A stretch of DNA of 64,000 nt from an uncultured Gemella sp. GTDB lineage: Bacteria; Bacillota; Bacilli; Staphylococcales; Gemellaceae. A program made the position numbers and the translations under genes. Below, piece by piece: positions 1 through 10,068 of this stretch. Every line of letters begins with the position of its first letter. The first letter of the stretch is position 1. Location: contig USNF01000001.1 in assembly GCA_900555985.1 (NCBI GenBank), positions 124,001-188,000 of the forward strand. Direction: 5' to 3'. The notes beneath the pieces were generated by a model. The model was not told the DNA's origin, searched no databases, and was given only the letters and a program-made list of their open reading frames with translations.

Positions 1-121
1 TTAACGCTGCCGTTTTATCTGTTAAATCAGATAAATTAGCAGTACGCATTAATCTATTTTTAATAGCATCCGCATAAATGCTAATCCATTTATTATTCTT
101 TTTCCATTTTAAAATACTCAT
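1..121 (-). CDS. Tail fibre/appendage protein, partial (N-terminus only)
   Basis: An open frame begins with ATG at 121 and runs off the left edge, giving 40 residues that start MSILKWKKNNKW. The stop codon of the upstream gene (123) lies one base before this start, and the GAGGTG inside the end of that gene can serve as ribosome binding site, so the two genes are translationally coupled. The following residues (ADAIKNRLMRTANLSDLTDKT) look like the helical start of a fibre or attachment protein. Position at the end of a fibre series supports an adsorption role; this is inference, as too little sequence is present for a family call. Confidence 0.6.
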   Translation of the reverse strand, partial: MSILKWKKNNKWISIYADAIKNRLMRTANLSDLTDKTAAL

Positions 122-122
122 A

Positions 123-1808
123 TTACACCTCAGAATAAATTTGAACTAGCACTTTAATTTTATCAGTAGTTTTATTGATAATATCGATACATTGTTTATC
201 AGCTGCGTTTTTATAAATTGCTTTAGTAATAGCAGCGTCATTTTCTAAATATTTTTTATATGTAGGAGATGTAGTTACATCGTCTCGCACTAATACATCT
301 GCTGCGATATATTTTGTGCCAAGACTTTCATATGTATATGTTGCACCTAATGCGATTTCTGTTTCAATAAATTTAACTGCATTATTAGCTACTGGAACTT
401 CTGTTGGCGTATTATTCGCATTTAAATGATTAGCTGTAAATAATGCCATACCATTAGCTTTCGCTTTGGTAGCTTCTACGATAGTATTAATAACAGGAGA
501 AGCTTTTAATGTTTTATAATTTACATCACCTGTAATTAAATTAATAAAGGCACCATTATCATTAAATAATACATAACCAGTTTTGATATCTAAGAAGAAT
601 TTTTGATTTAAGCCCCAGTGAGTAGTAAGAGGGCCACCAGATGTATAATCAAAATTAAAGAAATTAGTTTCATCTTCTTCTGCTGCTGCATTAGGGTCTG
701 GATTCGTAGAATGGATTTGTCCATCTGCTAATTCATTCGTAATTTCAATTAAAGAATATACAGCGTAATTGCCATAAGATTTAATTTTACCTTGTGCATT
801 CGTAACAGAAATCATATTATCACGAATAAATCCAGTTGTTACATAAATCTTATCATCAAAAATAGAAATAATAACTGGCATTTTTTTTGCTTTATAATCG
901 TTTAATTCTTCTAGTGTATTAGCAAATACACCAGCGATAAATAAATTACCACCACGTAATTCACCAGTACGATTGACATCAGAATTAGTTACGAAAGCCA
1001 TCATGCCGTCCATACCGTTAATTGGATTAGCTTTATTAACGATACCATTAATTCTATCTTCAAGAGATAATAAATCTAATTTAGTAGGCAAACTAGATGG
1101 CATATATTTACTAAGGATTTTGCCATCACTTAATTCAATATTATTATTGCTAACAGCATCGAGTTTTGTTTTTAACGTATTAGTTTTTTCTTGTAATGCT
1201 GCAATTTTGGAACTATTAGCAGTTGTAATATCAATATTATTTTGAAGATTTCTTTTTAATGTATTAATTTCACCATTTAAATTAGATACTGTTGTACCTA
1301 AAGACACAAGAGAATTAGAGGCATCTCCAGAAGTATTAGTTAATGCTACGATAGTATCGTTAATAGTTTTTTTAACGGCTTCTAACCGAGTTAATCGTTG
1401 TTCATTTGTCTCGATTAGATTTCTAATACTGCCATCCAAATCATTCATTTCGATAGGAGTATCGGATAAACGAAATCCACGTTTAAATGCAGTGTTAACG
1501 CCTTTTACAGAACGAAGTAATTCTTTAATGTTATCGTTCATATCATCAATAGTAAGAGGAGTATCTTTACGATGATATTCTAAACGAGCATCTTCTTTAC
1601 TTAATTTTTTATTATCAAGATTGGTTAATTCATTTCGTACAGGCGTATCATTATAAGAACTTGTACCATGATTTGCATTCGTAATTGCATTTTGTAAATC
1701 TTGATTTAAATCAGAAAAACTAATAACACCAGAATGTAGAGCATGTTGTATCCAATCTATTAATGTTTGGTCAAGATGCTCTAATTTAATTTTTTGGCTT
1801 TTACCCAT
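123..1808 (-). CDS. Putative tail fibre / adsorption protein with coiled-coil N-terminus
   Basis: 561 residues. The first 240 residues are dominated by heptad-like, Asn/Leu/Lys/Thr-rich segments (for example NTLKTKLDAVSNNN and NLNGEINTLKRNLQNN), typical of a trimeric coiled-coil fibre shaft. Two near-repeats near the N-terminus, TPIEMNDLDGSIRNLIETN and TPLTIDDMNDNIKELLRS, probably form a baseplate-attachment or trimerisation unit. The C-terminal half (about 260-561) is mixed beta-rich sequence and could be the receptor-binding tip. No enzymatic motif is visible. The gene follows the 414-residue fibre-type gene by 12 bases and precedes another fibre-type gene. The exact family is not recognised; the fibre role is inferred from composition and position. 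Confidence 0.6.
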   Translation of the reverse strand: MGKSQKIKLEHLDQTLIDWIQHALHSGVISFSDLNQDLQNAITNANHGTSSYNDTPVRNELTNLDNKKLSKEDARLEYHRKDTPLTIDDMNDNIKELLRSVKGVNTAFKRGFRLSDTPIEMNDLDGSIRNLIETNEQRLTRLEAVKKTINDTIVALTNTSGDASNSLVSLGTTVSNLNGEINTLKRNLQNNIDITTANSSKIAALQEKTNTLKTKLDAVSNNNIELSDGKILSKYMPSSLPTKLDLLSLEDRINGIVNKANPINGMDGMMAFVTNSDVNRTGELRGGNLFIAGVFANTLEELNDYKAKKMPVIISIFDDKIYVTTGFIRDNMISVTNAQGKIKSYGNYAVYSLIEITNELADGQIHSTNPDPNAAAEEDETNFFNFDYTSGGPLTTHWGLNQKFFLDIKTGYVLFNDNGAFINLITGDVNYKTLKASPVINTIVEATKAKANGMALFTANHLNANNTPTEVPVANNAVKFIETEIALGATYTYESLGTKYIAADVLVRDDVTTSPTYKKYLENDAAITKAIYKNAADKQCIDIINKTTDKIKVLVQIYSEV

Positions 1809-1820
1809 TATATATCACCT

Positions 1821-3065
1821 CTATTTCCAAACACCATTGAATGTTAACCATTCATTACCTTGTCTAAAACGAATGACACGTTCATTTGTATCGAACCATA
1901 AATTACCATTTTCAGCAGGTACTGGAGGATTAGGTCCGATAGCAATACCTTGAATATTAGCAACTTTAGGTGCAAAATCTTGACTAATTAAATGAGCTGG
2001 AATTTTACCAGAACTATCTAGTACAGGAATATTGCCAGCAAGTTCACCAGTTGTATGTCCTTTAACATAATCAGCATTACCGCCATTAGCTGGTAAATTA
2101 GCTGGGAAGTCAATGATATCACGAACATAATGTGAATGATTTTTATATTCTACGTTATCAATAATGCCATAACCACGTAAAGAATTAGGACGTCCAACAA
2201 TTTGGGACCATTCGATTGTAGGTAATGGTTCTTCGCCTGTACCTAAATGGTTATCATCAATTTGTTCTACTTCAATATCTTCAATCCATAAGTCGCCGTT
2301 TTCAGACGCTTCTGGTTCACAGTTGCCCATAAATACACGAGGATATGGATTACCAATTCTGAATATACGCATATAGCGTACTGTTACTTCTTGACCAGGA
2401 ATTAATTCTTCATCGAGTGCAAAATGACGAGTATCAATTTCTTCTACACCACCAGATTTAGCATCACGACGTAATACATCATCAATGTATACTTCTAAAT
2501 AAGAACGTCTTGGGATATATTCACCGTGTTCTAATTCAAAGACATGTTTACCAGCTTTTTTAGTAACTCTACGAGTTTCGCCTTCTGTATTTGTATATAC
2601 AGTGACTTCACCATTTTGACCTTGTTCAGAAGTTTTCTTAATAGTGAATACTTCTGTGATAATCATAGTATCACGAGCAATACTTAATGTACCGTCATTT
2701 TTAATGCCAGCTGGTACCCAAGATGTCTCAGAAGAATAAGACATATCTGTAGATGCCCAAATTTCTTTTGTTTCGAGACCTGTTTTATAATCGATTTTAT
2801 AATAAGGTTTACCATTATTGTGATACACCTTATCACCATCAATGTAAGCATTTTCTAATAAGTTGCCGTCTTTAGTAACTAATGCACCTTTTAGTTTGAC
2901 AGACATAATGCCACTTTGAGGATTTACTTTAATTGTGCCATAAGGAATACGAGACCAATCTAATCGGCTTGCATTTTCTTCTGTAATAATCATCGTGCGA
3001 TTATGTTGTGCAATCGATTCGCCTACTTTATGTATTCCTCTTGGTTGTTGAGGAGCTTGAGGCAT
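1821..3065 (-). CDS. Putative tail fibre / baseplate-attached adhesin
   Basis: 414 residues, preceded by the ribosome binding site AGGAAGG. The middle part holds a beta-rich unit with the pattern LEVYIDDVLRR...FALDEELIPGQEVTVRYM. A similar LEVWVDGLRL...DIDF pattern occurs in the 669-residue protein at 4169-6178, so the two probably share a small jelly-roll or carbohydrate-binding-like unit. The C-terminus (NGNLWFDTNERVIRF...WLTFNGVWK) resembles the 'NGDLWFDT' units common in phage fibre tips. It is the first gene after the terminator at 3155-3189 and has its own promoter-like motif at 3130-3145. Adsorption role is inferred. Confidence 0.6.
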   Translation of the reverse strand: MPQAPQQPRGIHKVGESIAQHNRTMIITEENASRLDWSRIPYGTIKVNPQSGIMSVKLKGALVTKDGNLLENAYIDGDKVYHNNGKPYYKIDYKTGLETKEIWASTDMSYSSETSWVPAGIKNDGTLSIARDTMIITEVFTIKKTSEQGQNGEVTVYTNTEGETRRVTKKAGKHVFELEHGEYIPRRSYLEVYIDDVLRRDAKSGGVEEIDTRHFALDEELIPGQEVTVRYMRIFRIGNPYPRVFMGNCEPEASENGDLWIEDIEVEQIDDNHLGTGEEPLPTIEWSQIVGRPNSLRGYGIIDNVEYKNHSHYVRDIIDFPANLPANGGNADYVKGHTTGELAGNIPVLDSSGKIPAHLISQDFAPKVANIQGIAIGPNPPVPAENGNLWFDTNERVIRFRQGNEWLTFNGVWK

Positions 3066-3129
3066 ATTTTAAAATATCCTTCCTAAAATAATTTGTTAAT
3101 AAAAGCTTTTGTTAACAAACATTGGTTTG

Positions 3130-3145
3130 TCAGTATATATATTAC
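3130..3145 (-). promoter_or_regulatory. Candidate phage promoter motif
   Basis: Read on the minus strand the site is GTAATATATATACTGA, lying 65-80 bases upstream of the start of the 414-residue fibre gene and just after a terminator. The same GTAATAT-N-TA core precedes the genes starting at 41266 and 33045, and a variant precedes the one at 22413. No -35 box is apparent. Promoter function is inferred from recurrence and placement only. Confidence 0.45.
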
Positions 3146-3154
3146 CACATCCTA

Positions 3155-3189
3155 TAAAATAAAAATACGGAGACTTATATGCCTCCGTA
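3155..3189 (-). terminator. Rho-independent terminator
   Basis: A stem of TACGGAG paired with CTCCGTA (3166-3189) is followed on the minus strand by TTTTTATTTTA. It lies a few bases after the stop of the small membrane-protein gene and ends that unit. Confidence 0.85.
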
Positions 3190-3192
3190 AGA

Positions 3193-3666
3193 TTATTTTA
3201 CATTATTAATTAACGCTTTAATTGTTGTGATATCTCGTTGAATATATTCAATTTTACTTTCAATTTTATCAAAGTCATCTTTTTGAGGACTTGTGTCATG
3301 AAACCGTTTATTTTCGCTATCAATGCCTTTACTACGTTCATCATGTTTAATCAAAGTATCATTAATATCATCTAATGTAGCATCAACATTAGTTAATATA
3401 ATTTGAATATTTTTAAGCAATTCGCTTTGTTTAATAATGTCATTATGAAGTTCACTATTTATTTTATAGCTTTGACTCAATCGTCTTTCTTCAAGGTCAT
3501 CACGCCTAGCTTCGGCATCTCTTCTAATTTTTTCTTTTTCAGGTTGGATTTTTGCAACATAATACAAAGCGTATCCAATTCCAATGAATATAATAAGTAT
3601 CTCAATTGGATTGTCTACATTTGATTGTTTAATGAACTCCAAGACTGAGATAATTACTTCACTCAT
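3193..3666 (-). CDS. Small membrane protein with coiled coil (possible holin-like or lysis accessory)
   Basis: 157 residues. One hydrophobic segment at about residues 21-40 (IEILIIFIGIGYALYYVAKI) is followed by a highly charged, Arg/Glu-rich stretch and a long helical coiled coil (about 55-157). This layout of a short outside end, one membrane helix and a cytoplasmic or periplasmic coiled coil resembles XhlA/BhlA-type holin-associated proteins, but the similarity is one of architecture and not of recognised sequence. The gene sits between baseplate/fibre genes and has its own terminator directly after it. It could equally be a membrane-anchored accessory of infection. Confidence 0.5.
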   Translation of the reverse strand: MSEVIISVLEFIKQSNVDNPIEILIIFIGIGYALYYVAKIQPEKEKIRRDAEARRDDLEERRLSQSYKINSELHNDIIKQSELLKNIQIILTNVDATLDDINDTLIKHDERSKGIDSENKRFHDTSPQKDDFDKIESKIEYIQRDITTIKALINNVK

Positions 3667-3701
3667 TTTCTTTCCTTACTATGTTTAATAAGTAACAACA
3701 T

Positions 3702-3719
3702 TCACAACTACATTATTAC
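3702..3719 (-). promoter_or_regulatory. Weak promoter-like motif
   Basis: On the minus strand GTAATAATGTAGTTGTGA lies 36-53 bases upstream of the membrane-protein start. It resembles the GTAATAT-N-TA...TGA sites at 3130, 33094 and 41305 but has a different spacing, so it is a weak candidate. Confidence 0.25.
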
Positions 3720-3732
3720 TTTCATCTTATTT

Positions 3733-4176
3733 TTAAAATTGTATAATTTCAAAATATAAATTTTTTAAGTCTGCTGGTTTAAAATTTTTATTTTCTGTTG
3801 ATAAAATTTCAATATTAATATTGCAGAAGTTAGATGGACTATTTTTTTCTAGCCCATCATTTTTTTCTCCAGATAATACAATATTACTCATATTAATAAT
3901 GCCATAGTTATCTACTTTTTGAATTTCTACTTCATGGTTATTAACATATACTTTACAGAAATCTAGTAAAGTTTTATCTTCTTCGTGTTCGAAGAACATA
4001 TTAATATTAAAATTAGAAAAATCTGGTACATTAGTATCACCAAATCGGTTATTCCATAATTGTAAGAATAAATGAATTTGATTATTTTTATTCAACGTAC
4101 CACCATAGATTTCATTAGTAGGAGAATATGTATCTGTCGATTCTACTTTTGCATACCATTCAAGTGTATTATCCAC
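3733..4176 (-). CDS. Hypothetical baseplate/appendage protein
   Basis: 147 residues, beta-rich and acidic, with no signal peptide, membrane segment or known motif. It starts inside the end of the upstream 669-residue gene (8-base overlap), so it is almost certainly translated with it and probably forms part of the same appendage or acts as its assembly partner. The family is not recognised. Confidence 0.55.
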   Translation of the reverse strand: MDNTLEWYAKVESTDTYSPTNEIYGGTLNKNNQIHLFLQLWNNRFGDTNVPDFSNFNINMFFEHEEDKTLLDFCKVYVNNHEVEIQKVDNYGIINMSNIVLSGEKNDGLEKNSPSNFCNINIEILSTENKNFKPADLKNLYFEIIQF

Positions 4177-6178
4177 GTCGTCCTCCTACTTTTAATCTAT
4201 TAATATAAATAGTAGCACCAGCTTTTACAAGATAATCTTTTAAAATTATATTAGCATTAGGTGCTGCTACAGAATCCGTATCGATTGTATAATCTGCATC
4301 TTTAATTAATACACGATTATCATTTTCTGATACATAAAAAATAACAATAAAATCATTAATGCCATAGTCATTAATTGTGTTTGTTTTTTGTGCCGTTAAA
4401 ATTAAGTACTCTTCTGGATTTTCAGTAATCATTCGATTAGTGATTTTATTAGATAACTGGGAAATATCAATAATAGAGCTTGTAGTCAATACATTACTTG
4501 TATCAGGAATGGATTGCTCTACTGTATTAATTCTATTAGAAATACTTGTATTTATATCAGCTTGATTTTCTTTAAATGTATTAAGTTCAGTATGTAATCG
4601 TTTATTATCTTCTTGTACTGCTTTAATTGTATCTAGTGTTTCTTTCATAACAAGAGATAATTGGTCATAATTCCAAATGTGTTTTGAAATTTTGTATTCG
4701 ATACATTGGTTAATGGTTAGTGGTTTAATAATTTTAAAATGACGAGACATAACGTCACGAACAGACATATCGTTTTTATCGACCGTTTCTGTTTCATTTT
4801 TCATTTCTTTAAAGTCTATATCATAGACTAACCGTAAACCATCTACCCAAACTTCTAATTGATTTTCGCCAACTTGATAATCTTCTTCTGTTTCAAATAC
4901 TTTATTAGTATGGTCAGCAGAATAATAAATGTGATTTTCGTTCACGAAAACAGCTGCTCGTTGGAATGTCTCATTCGTATTAGCAGAAGCAACTTGATGA
5001 TGCACGATAGCTTGTACAGGTGTACTTCTATCTAATGGTTCTACTAATTTAAAGCCAATACCTTTTGCAAGATATGGTTTATCTGGTATATCGTTAGCTA
5101 CAATTTCTTCATATTGGTCTTTCATGATAACGATATTATCAATTAAGATTAATAAAGAATCTGTACCTGGAACATAATTCATATCCATTCTATCTTCTGG
5201 GAAGATAAATGTTTGGTCATTTGTTGGATACTGTTTTTCGCCAGGAACAAACATATAAGAATTATTAATAGCCATAGTAGAATGGTCATTAATTTTTACC
5301 CAACCATATACACCATTAGTTGCTTTCCAAATTAATAATTCATTATTTTTTTCATCGTACCAAATATCATTTTCTTCTGGATGTTCTGGTTCAATAAAAT
5401 AAATGAATTTAGGTTTTTTATATGGCTCACCGTTAATCCATAGAATGCCATCTTTATCTACAAATAGTTTTCTGTATGTTCTATGATTAGTATAAATTGT
5501 AGCGGTGATTTCACCATCTACATGCCAATAAATTTGACCGATTAAATAATCAGGGGCATAATCTGGAATTTGAATATGAGAAGGAGAAGTAGAGATAACT
5601 GATTTTTCATATTTATATTCACCGTCTTGTGTCAAAATAATAGAATCAATTCTATCTTCTGCTTTATAATAAGTTACTTTAATTTGTTGTCCAAGCCAAT
5701 CACCAGCATTAATATATACTTTATTTTCAGATACTTTAATGACTGGTACATGAAGACCACTTTCTACTTCGTGCATTTCAAGTTCTGTTTCTAGTGGTCG
5801 CTTAGTGGTTTGGTCAATATTATCATATACAATATGTTTTTTATTTGTTTTAGAATAAGGAACATATTGTAATGTTAAATATCCATCTTTAGGACATACA
5901 ATAGTTTCTGTAATTTGTTTGGCGTTAATGTCACCTGCATCAAATATTCTTGCAGGAATAATTTGTTCTTGTCCTTGTTTATTAATAAAAGTACCATCTG
6001 TTACAGACACTTTTAATGTATTTGTATCAGCGGTAATATCGAAACCTTCTACAATTCCTGGACCGCCAAGTCGTAGACGTTCTCTATCTAACCATCCTTT
6101 AACGGTATCGAAATTGTAGTTAATTTCTGATGCTTTTATTCCTGGACCAAAATCTAATGTTTTTAATTTTTTTTCCAT
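4169..6178 (-). CDS. Baseplate-attached tail fibre or upper-baseplate protein
   Basis: 669 residues. The N-terminus (about 1-180) has a compact beta pattern, LGGPGIVEGFDIT...LKVSVTDGTFINKQGQE, seen at the start of several phage baseplate-attached fibre proteins. The middle (about 260-300) contains HPEENDIWYDEKNNELLIW, a tip-like unit. Residues about 420-450 contain LEVWVDGLRLVYDIDF, matched in the 1821-3065 protein. A short coiled coil follows (about 510-570, ETLDTIKAVQEDNKRLHTEL). It probably connects the baseplate periphery to adsorption fibres. It lies 8 bases from the 586-residue gene. Confidence 0.55.
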   Translation of the reverse strand: MEKKLKTLDFGPGIKASEINYNFDTVKGWLDRERLRLGGPGIVEGFDITADTNTLKVSVTDGTFINKQGQEQIIPARIFDAGDINAKQITETIVCPKDGYLTLQYVPYSKTNKKHIVYDNIDQTTKRPLETELEMHEVESGLHVPVIKVSENKVYINAGDWLGQQIKVTYYKAEDRIDSIILTQDGEYKYEKSVISTSPSHIQIPDYAPDYLIGQIYWHVDGEITATIYTNHRTYRKLFVDKDGILWINGEPYKKPKFIYFIEPEHPEENDIWYDEKNNELLIWKATNGVYGWVKINDHSTMAINNSYMFVPGEKQYPTNDQTFIFPEDRMDMNYVPGTDSLLILIDNIVIMKDQYEEIVANDIPDKPYLAKGIGFKLVEPLDRSTPVQAIVHHQVASANTNETFQRAAVFVNENHIYYSADHTNKVFETEEDYQVGENQLEVWVDGLRLVYDIDFKEMKNETETVDKNDMSVRDVMSRHFKIIKPLTINQCIEYKISKHIWNYDQLSLVMKETLDTIKAVQEDNKRLHTELNTFKENQADINTSISNRINTVEQSIPDTSNVLTTSSIIDISQLSNKITNRMITENPEEYLILTAQKTNTINDYGINDFIVIFYVSENDNRVLIKDADYTIDTDSVAAPNANIILKDYLVKAGATIYINRLKVGGRRG

Positions 6179-6186
6179 AATAATTC

Positions 6187-7947
6187 CTATTCAAAAATTA
6201 AGACAGGGATTTCGCCAGAAGCGATGTGTTTATCTAATTCTTTTAACAATAATTGTTCATATTGTTGTAAAGCTTTAGGTAATTTAATAATAACTGTAGA
6301 ACCAATTCGATATGGTCTACCATAGATATTACCAATATCAATCATGTTAAAATCATCTTGTGCATTATCTGGTAAGCCGCCACCAAAGATTCTAATATCG
6401 ATAGCTTTTGGAGCTTTCGTTACTTCTGTGTATAATTCACAAATAATAATACCATGTTTATCCATACTATATTCTTGTACATCTACAAATTCAAGTAAAT
6501 TAATCTTATCTACATGTCCTCGTTTTGTACATAAATAATATGTTTTGGTTACATCAGGGATTTCTAATGTTTGTTTATATGGTATATATATTTCTTGTTC
6601 TGAACTAAATATAGGGTCGATTTCAATAAATACTTTTTCTTCTCTATTAAAATATGAAATATTTAATTTTGTTTCTTTATAATTAATATCTTGTTGCGTA
6701 TACAAAAGAACTGTATGCCTTGTAGTTAAATATGAAATATAATTATCTGGTTTAACTGGGTCTGTAATATATCCAGTTTGTTTTCTAAAATATAAATCTC
6801 CATCATTAGACATACCTACGAATAAGATATTTGGGTCAGATGTTTTTACATCAATTAACGTATAAGCATTACCTATATTATAATTATCATTTTTTAATAA
6901 GTTTTCTAAACTAATTGTGTTATGATACATATTAATTTTTTGATTACTTTGTGCAATATAATCTACTGGGTCATTTGTAATCCATGTATATTCACTTTTA
7001 GTTTTATAATATGCTTGTAAGAAAACATACATCATGACATCGTAAATAATTTTAGAATTTTCTACGATATTATCTGCGAATGAATCAGGAGCTACGATTA
7101 AGAAACCAGATTTAGGTTTGCTATAAATTAATATATCTTCATAGACTTGTTCTAATGTATATCCAAGATTAATTAAAGAATCATCTGTCGGCAATAATCC
7201 TAATTGTTTAAAGAAATGCGTTGGTTTTTTATTTCTTTTTGTTGGACGATAAAAAGAATTTAAATGACCTTCTTGTGTAGTAAATTCAGTATCATCATTA
7301 GTTTCATAAATATATTGTGTATGTGTTTTTACGAAGCACCAAATATTTGAATATGAATTTAATATATCTTGGAAGTTTAATCCATTCGGCATATGACTTA
7401 CATCATTACATCGTACAAACATAAAATCTGATTCAGTGGGTTGATATTTTAATAGATATTGCGGGATTAATGTGCCTTCATTAATTGTGATATTAGAAGG
7501 GCATAAATTTCTATGATAGCCATCGCCAAAGATTTTAATTAATTGGTTAGCCAATGGAAGTTCTTGCGTAGAGTCTGCTACAGTTACTTTAATATTATAT
7601 TTTTCTGTATCAGAAAATTTCATATTTTTTTTAACTACAGCACTAGCAGAAAACATAACAGGAGAAAATTCTGTAATATTTCTAGGTTCATAAATATAAG
7701 AACCGCCTAATCGTTTTACTTCTGTATTCTTTAATAATTTATTATTAGAGTCAAAAAAGAAAGCAGATGGATTATTAATAATATCGTAAGCTTTAATTTG
7801 CGTAGATGTATTAAAAGAAAATTCTTTTTTTATATTAAAATGAACTTTATATTCAGAATCGTAAGTATCAATGAAGGCTAAAGGAATATCTTTATATTGA
7901 ACTTCATTTGTTTGTTGTATAGCATCGTTGCCTAAATGAATTTTCAT
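6187..7947 (-). CDS. Hypothetical baseplate-module structural protein
   Basis: 586 residues, Asn/Ile/Tyr-rich and beta-rich, with no recognised catalytic motif. Its ATG overlaps the TGA stop of the upstream 706-residue gene (ATGA), a translational-coupling arrangement that ties it to baseplate assembly. By size and order (after wedge proteins, before fibres) it may be a peripheral baseplate or fibre-network protein. The family is not recognised. Confidence 0.5.
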   Translation of the reverse strand: MKIHLGNDAIQQTNEVQYKDIPLAFIDTYDSEYKVHFNIKKEFSFNTSTQIKAYDIINNPSAFFFDSNNKLLKNTEVKRLGGSYIYEPRNITEFSPVMFSASAVVKKNMKFSDTEKYNIKVTVADSTQELPLANQLIKIFGDGYHRNLCPSNITINEGTLIPQYLLKYQPTESDFMFVRCNDVSHMPNGLNFQDILNSYSNIWCFVKTHTQYIYETNDDTEFTTQEGHLNSFYRPTKRNKKPTHFFKQLGLLPTDDSLINLGYTLEQVYEDILIYSKPKSGFLIVAPDSFADNIVENSKIIYDVMMYVFLQAYYKTKSEYTWITNDPVDYIAQSNQKINMYHNTISLENLLKNDNYNIGNAYTLIDVKTSDPNILFVGMSNDGDLYFRKQTGYITDPVKPDNYISYLTTRHTVLLYTQQDINYKETKLNISYFNREEKVFIEIDPIFSSEQEIYIPYKQTLEIPDVTKTYYLCTKRGHVDKINLLEFVDVQEYSMDKHGIIICELYTEVTKAPKAIDIRIFGGGLPDNAQDDFNMIDIGNIYGRPYRIGSTVIIKLPKALQQYEQLLLKELDKHIASGEIPVLIFE

Positions 7948-10064
7948 TGTTTATCTTTAGCCTCCCGTAAAATAACATATTGATTACCTATTGGATAAAT
8001 AGATGTATTGATATAAGAATTAATATGACCATCAGCATTACTGTCATAATTAACTAATACATCTAATTGATTTGTAGAAATTTCAATTTCATACATATCT
8101 GTTTGTTTATTATAGTTAATCGCGTAACTATCTTTTTTCTTATATTCAATAACTAATTCATCATATTCTTCACTCATATTAGATGTAAGAGTAATGGTAG
8201 ATGTATCATAATTAATAGAATAATTAGAACTATCTATTTTTTCATATTCATTAGCATATAAACCAATAGAATCGATAATATTTTTTGGTGTGCGATATAC
8301 ATATTGTTTATTTACAAATGAATCTTTTTTAACGCCGTACATTAAGATTTGGCTATTATCTAAGATTTCTTTTTCTAGCGAAAAAGCGGCTTCATCGGCA
8401 GGAATAATTTCTCGTTCCCAGTTTGTAAAATAATATGTGTAATCAGAAACATCTGTGTATTCTAAAATAAAATATTTGTATTCTTGTTTAGTTTCTTCAT
8501 TTAAAGAAACTATATTATTATGTCTTGTATAGTTAGTAGTAGGTATTTCTGTATAGTTATGTGTAATCTCGTTAATGTTTTTAGCATTCATATTTAATAT
8601 AGTATCTTGTTTTTGGATACCATATAACTTAATGCTATAGGCATTATCTGGTAAATTGCCTGGGACTATAATTTGCTGTTCGTTTTTAAATAACTTATAG
8701 TTAAGTGTTTCTTTTACAAATTCACGATAACTAGCAGAAATATCAAAACTGTTTTGTTTATCTTTATCTGTTACTATAATAGGACTTTTTACAGAACCGT
8801 TTACATAGACTTTAAAATGACTGTCCGCAAAAATATTTTTTGTTTTACCGTCTTCCATATCTAAATCAATAGAATAGATATCTGAGATAATATTAAAGGC
8901 AATCGGTAACATTCCATTTTCTGGATTAATAACTTTAGTGGTTATTTTTTTATTTGTCTCTTTATCTTTAATAATTAATTCTTTTGTGGTTACAGTGTAT
9001 TCAAAAATATATTCTACTTTAGTATTAATAAATAAATCTTGAATTGTATTTCGATTAGATTTACTTATGATACTATAGGGAGCTTTTTTCGTTAAATCTT
9101 CGTAAGTTGGAACATGATGGATAATCATATCCCATGTAACTTTTTTAACTTTATCAAGATTGATATCTATCCAAGAACCTTCTGTATTATATTGTTTAAC
9201 TGTTGTTGGAATGAAGTTCCCATCTTTAATAGAAGTGATTGTGATGTTAGAAACTTTACCTGATTCGCCTCTAAATTTTAAACTTATAAGAGTGTCTTCT
9301 TTTAATGTAAAAGAATTGTTTTTATCTAATAAATTTTTAGGTTCATCTTCTGTCGTTTCTTCGTCTGTCTTAATTAAAGAATCATAGGTAAATACAAAAG
9401 CCTGTATATCATTTTTATCGTTTACAGATTCAGCGTCATATTTTAAATAATAGGTTCCTGCTTTTAGTGGAATACGAGATTGTTCTAATTCAAAGTCATG
9501 GTCGCCATTTTCAAAAAGAAAATATTTATCTTTAAATTGAATACGTCCACCACGAGAATTTTCTAACTCATAATCCCATTTATCAGGAGTTTTTTGTTGA
9601 ATATTCGTTTCTTTTAATATATTAGAATCATTAGAATAAATACCTAATACATAATTTGGGAACATGTATGGTAAATCAAATTCACCTAATGTAATAGTTC
9701 TATCTTTAGATATTATATATTCTAATGTAATCCTTTTTTTCTTAATTGTAAAAATAATCTGAACGTCTTTATGCTTTGGTTTTAATGAGTGAGCGTTTTG
9801 CATTAATGTATTAAAATTATCATATTGTTTTTCTATAATAGAAAAATCATTATAACCAATTTTAAATAATAATGCTTTATTACTTTCTTTAACAGATTGT
9901 CCATCACCAATAAAAAATCCAAAACCAGATTTATTATACGTTATCGTCGTAAGAATTCTTAGGTCGCCGCTAAATATATAACGGCAACCTAAAATATCTT
10001 GTTCAAAAAATCTAAGACCATCAGATACTTTTTCGACTCTACTATTTGGGTCAAAAATAAGCAT
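7944..10064 (-). CDS. Hypothetical large baseplate/tail appendage protein
   Basis: 706 residues, lysine/asparagine/isoleucine-rich and predicted largely beta. The C-terminal third has repeated short units of the type SIKLYGIQKQDTI...YKYFILEYTDVSDY and SIGLYANEYEKIDSSNYS...DELVIEYKKKDSY, suggesting tandem beta-sandwich domains. It follows the 1656-residue wedge-like gene after 4 bases and overlaps the next gene by 4 bases. It is probably a baseplate component of the fibre-attachment layer; no family is recognised. Confidence 0.5.
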   Translation of the reverse strand: MLIFDPNSRVEKVSDGLRFFEQDILGCRYIFSGDLRILTTITYNKSGFGFFIGDGQSVKESNKALLFKIGYNDFSIIEKQYDNFNTLMQNAHSLKPKHKDVQIIFTIKKKRITLEYIISKDRTITLGEFDLPYMFPNYVLGIYSNDSNILKETNIQQKTPDKWDYELENSRGGRIQFKDKYFLFENGDHDFELEQSRIPLKAGTYYLKYDAESVNDKNDIQAFVFTYDSLIKTDEETTEDEPKNLLDKNNSFTLKEDTLISLKFRGESGKVSNITITSIKDGNFIPTTVKQYNTEGSWIDINLDKVKKVTWDMIIHHVPTYEDLTKKAPYSIISKSNRNTIQDLFINTKVEYIFEYTVTTKELIIKDKETNKKITTKVINPENGMLPIAFNIISDIYSIDLDMEDGKTKNIFADSHFKVYVNGSVKSPIIVTDKDKQNSFDISASYREFVKETLNYKLFKNEQQIIVPGNLPDNAYSIKLYGIQKQDTILNMNAKNINEITHNYTEIPTTNYTRHNNIVSLNEETKQEYKYFILEYTDVSDYTYYFTNWEREIIPADEAAFSLEKEILDNSQILMYGVKKDSFVNKQYVYRTPKNIIDSIGLYANEYEKIDSSNYSINYDTSTITLTSNMSEEYDELVIEYKKKDSYAINYNKQTDMYEIEISTNQLDVLVNYDSNADGHINSYINTSIYPIGNQYVILREAKDKQ

Positions 10065-10068
10065 ATGG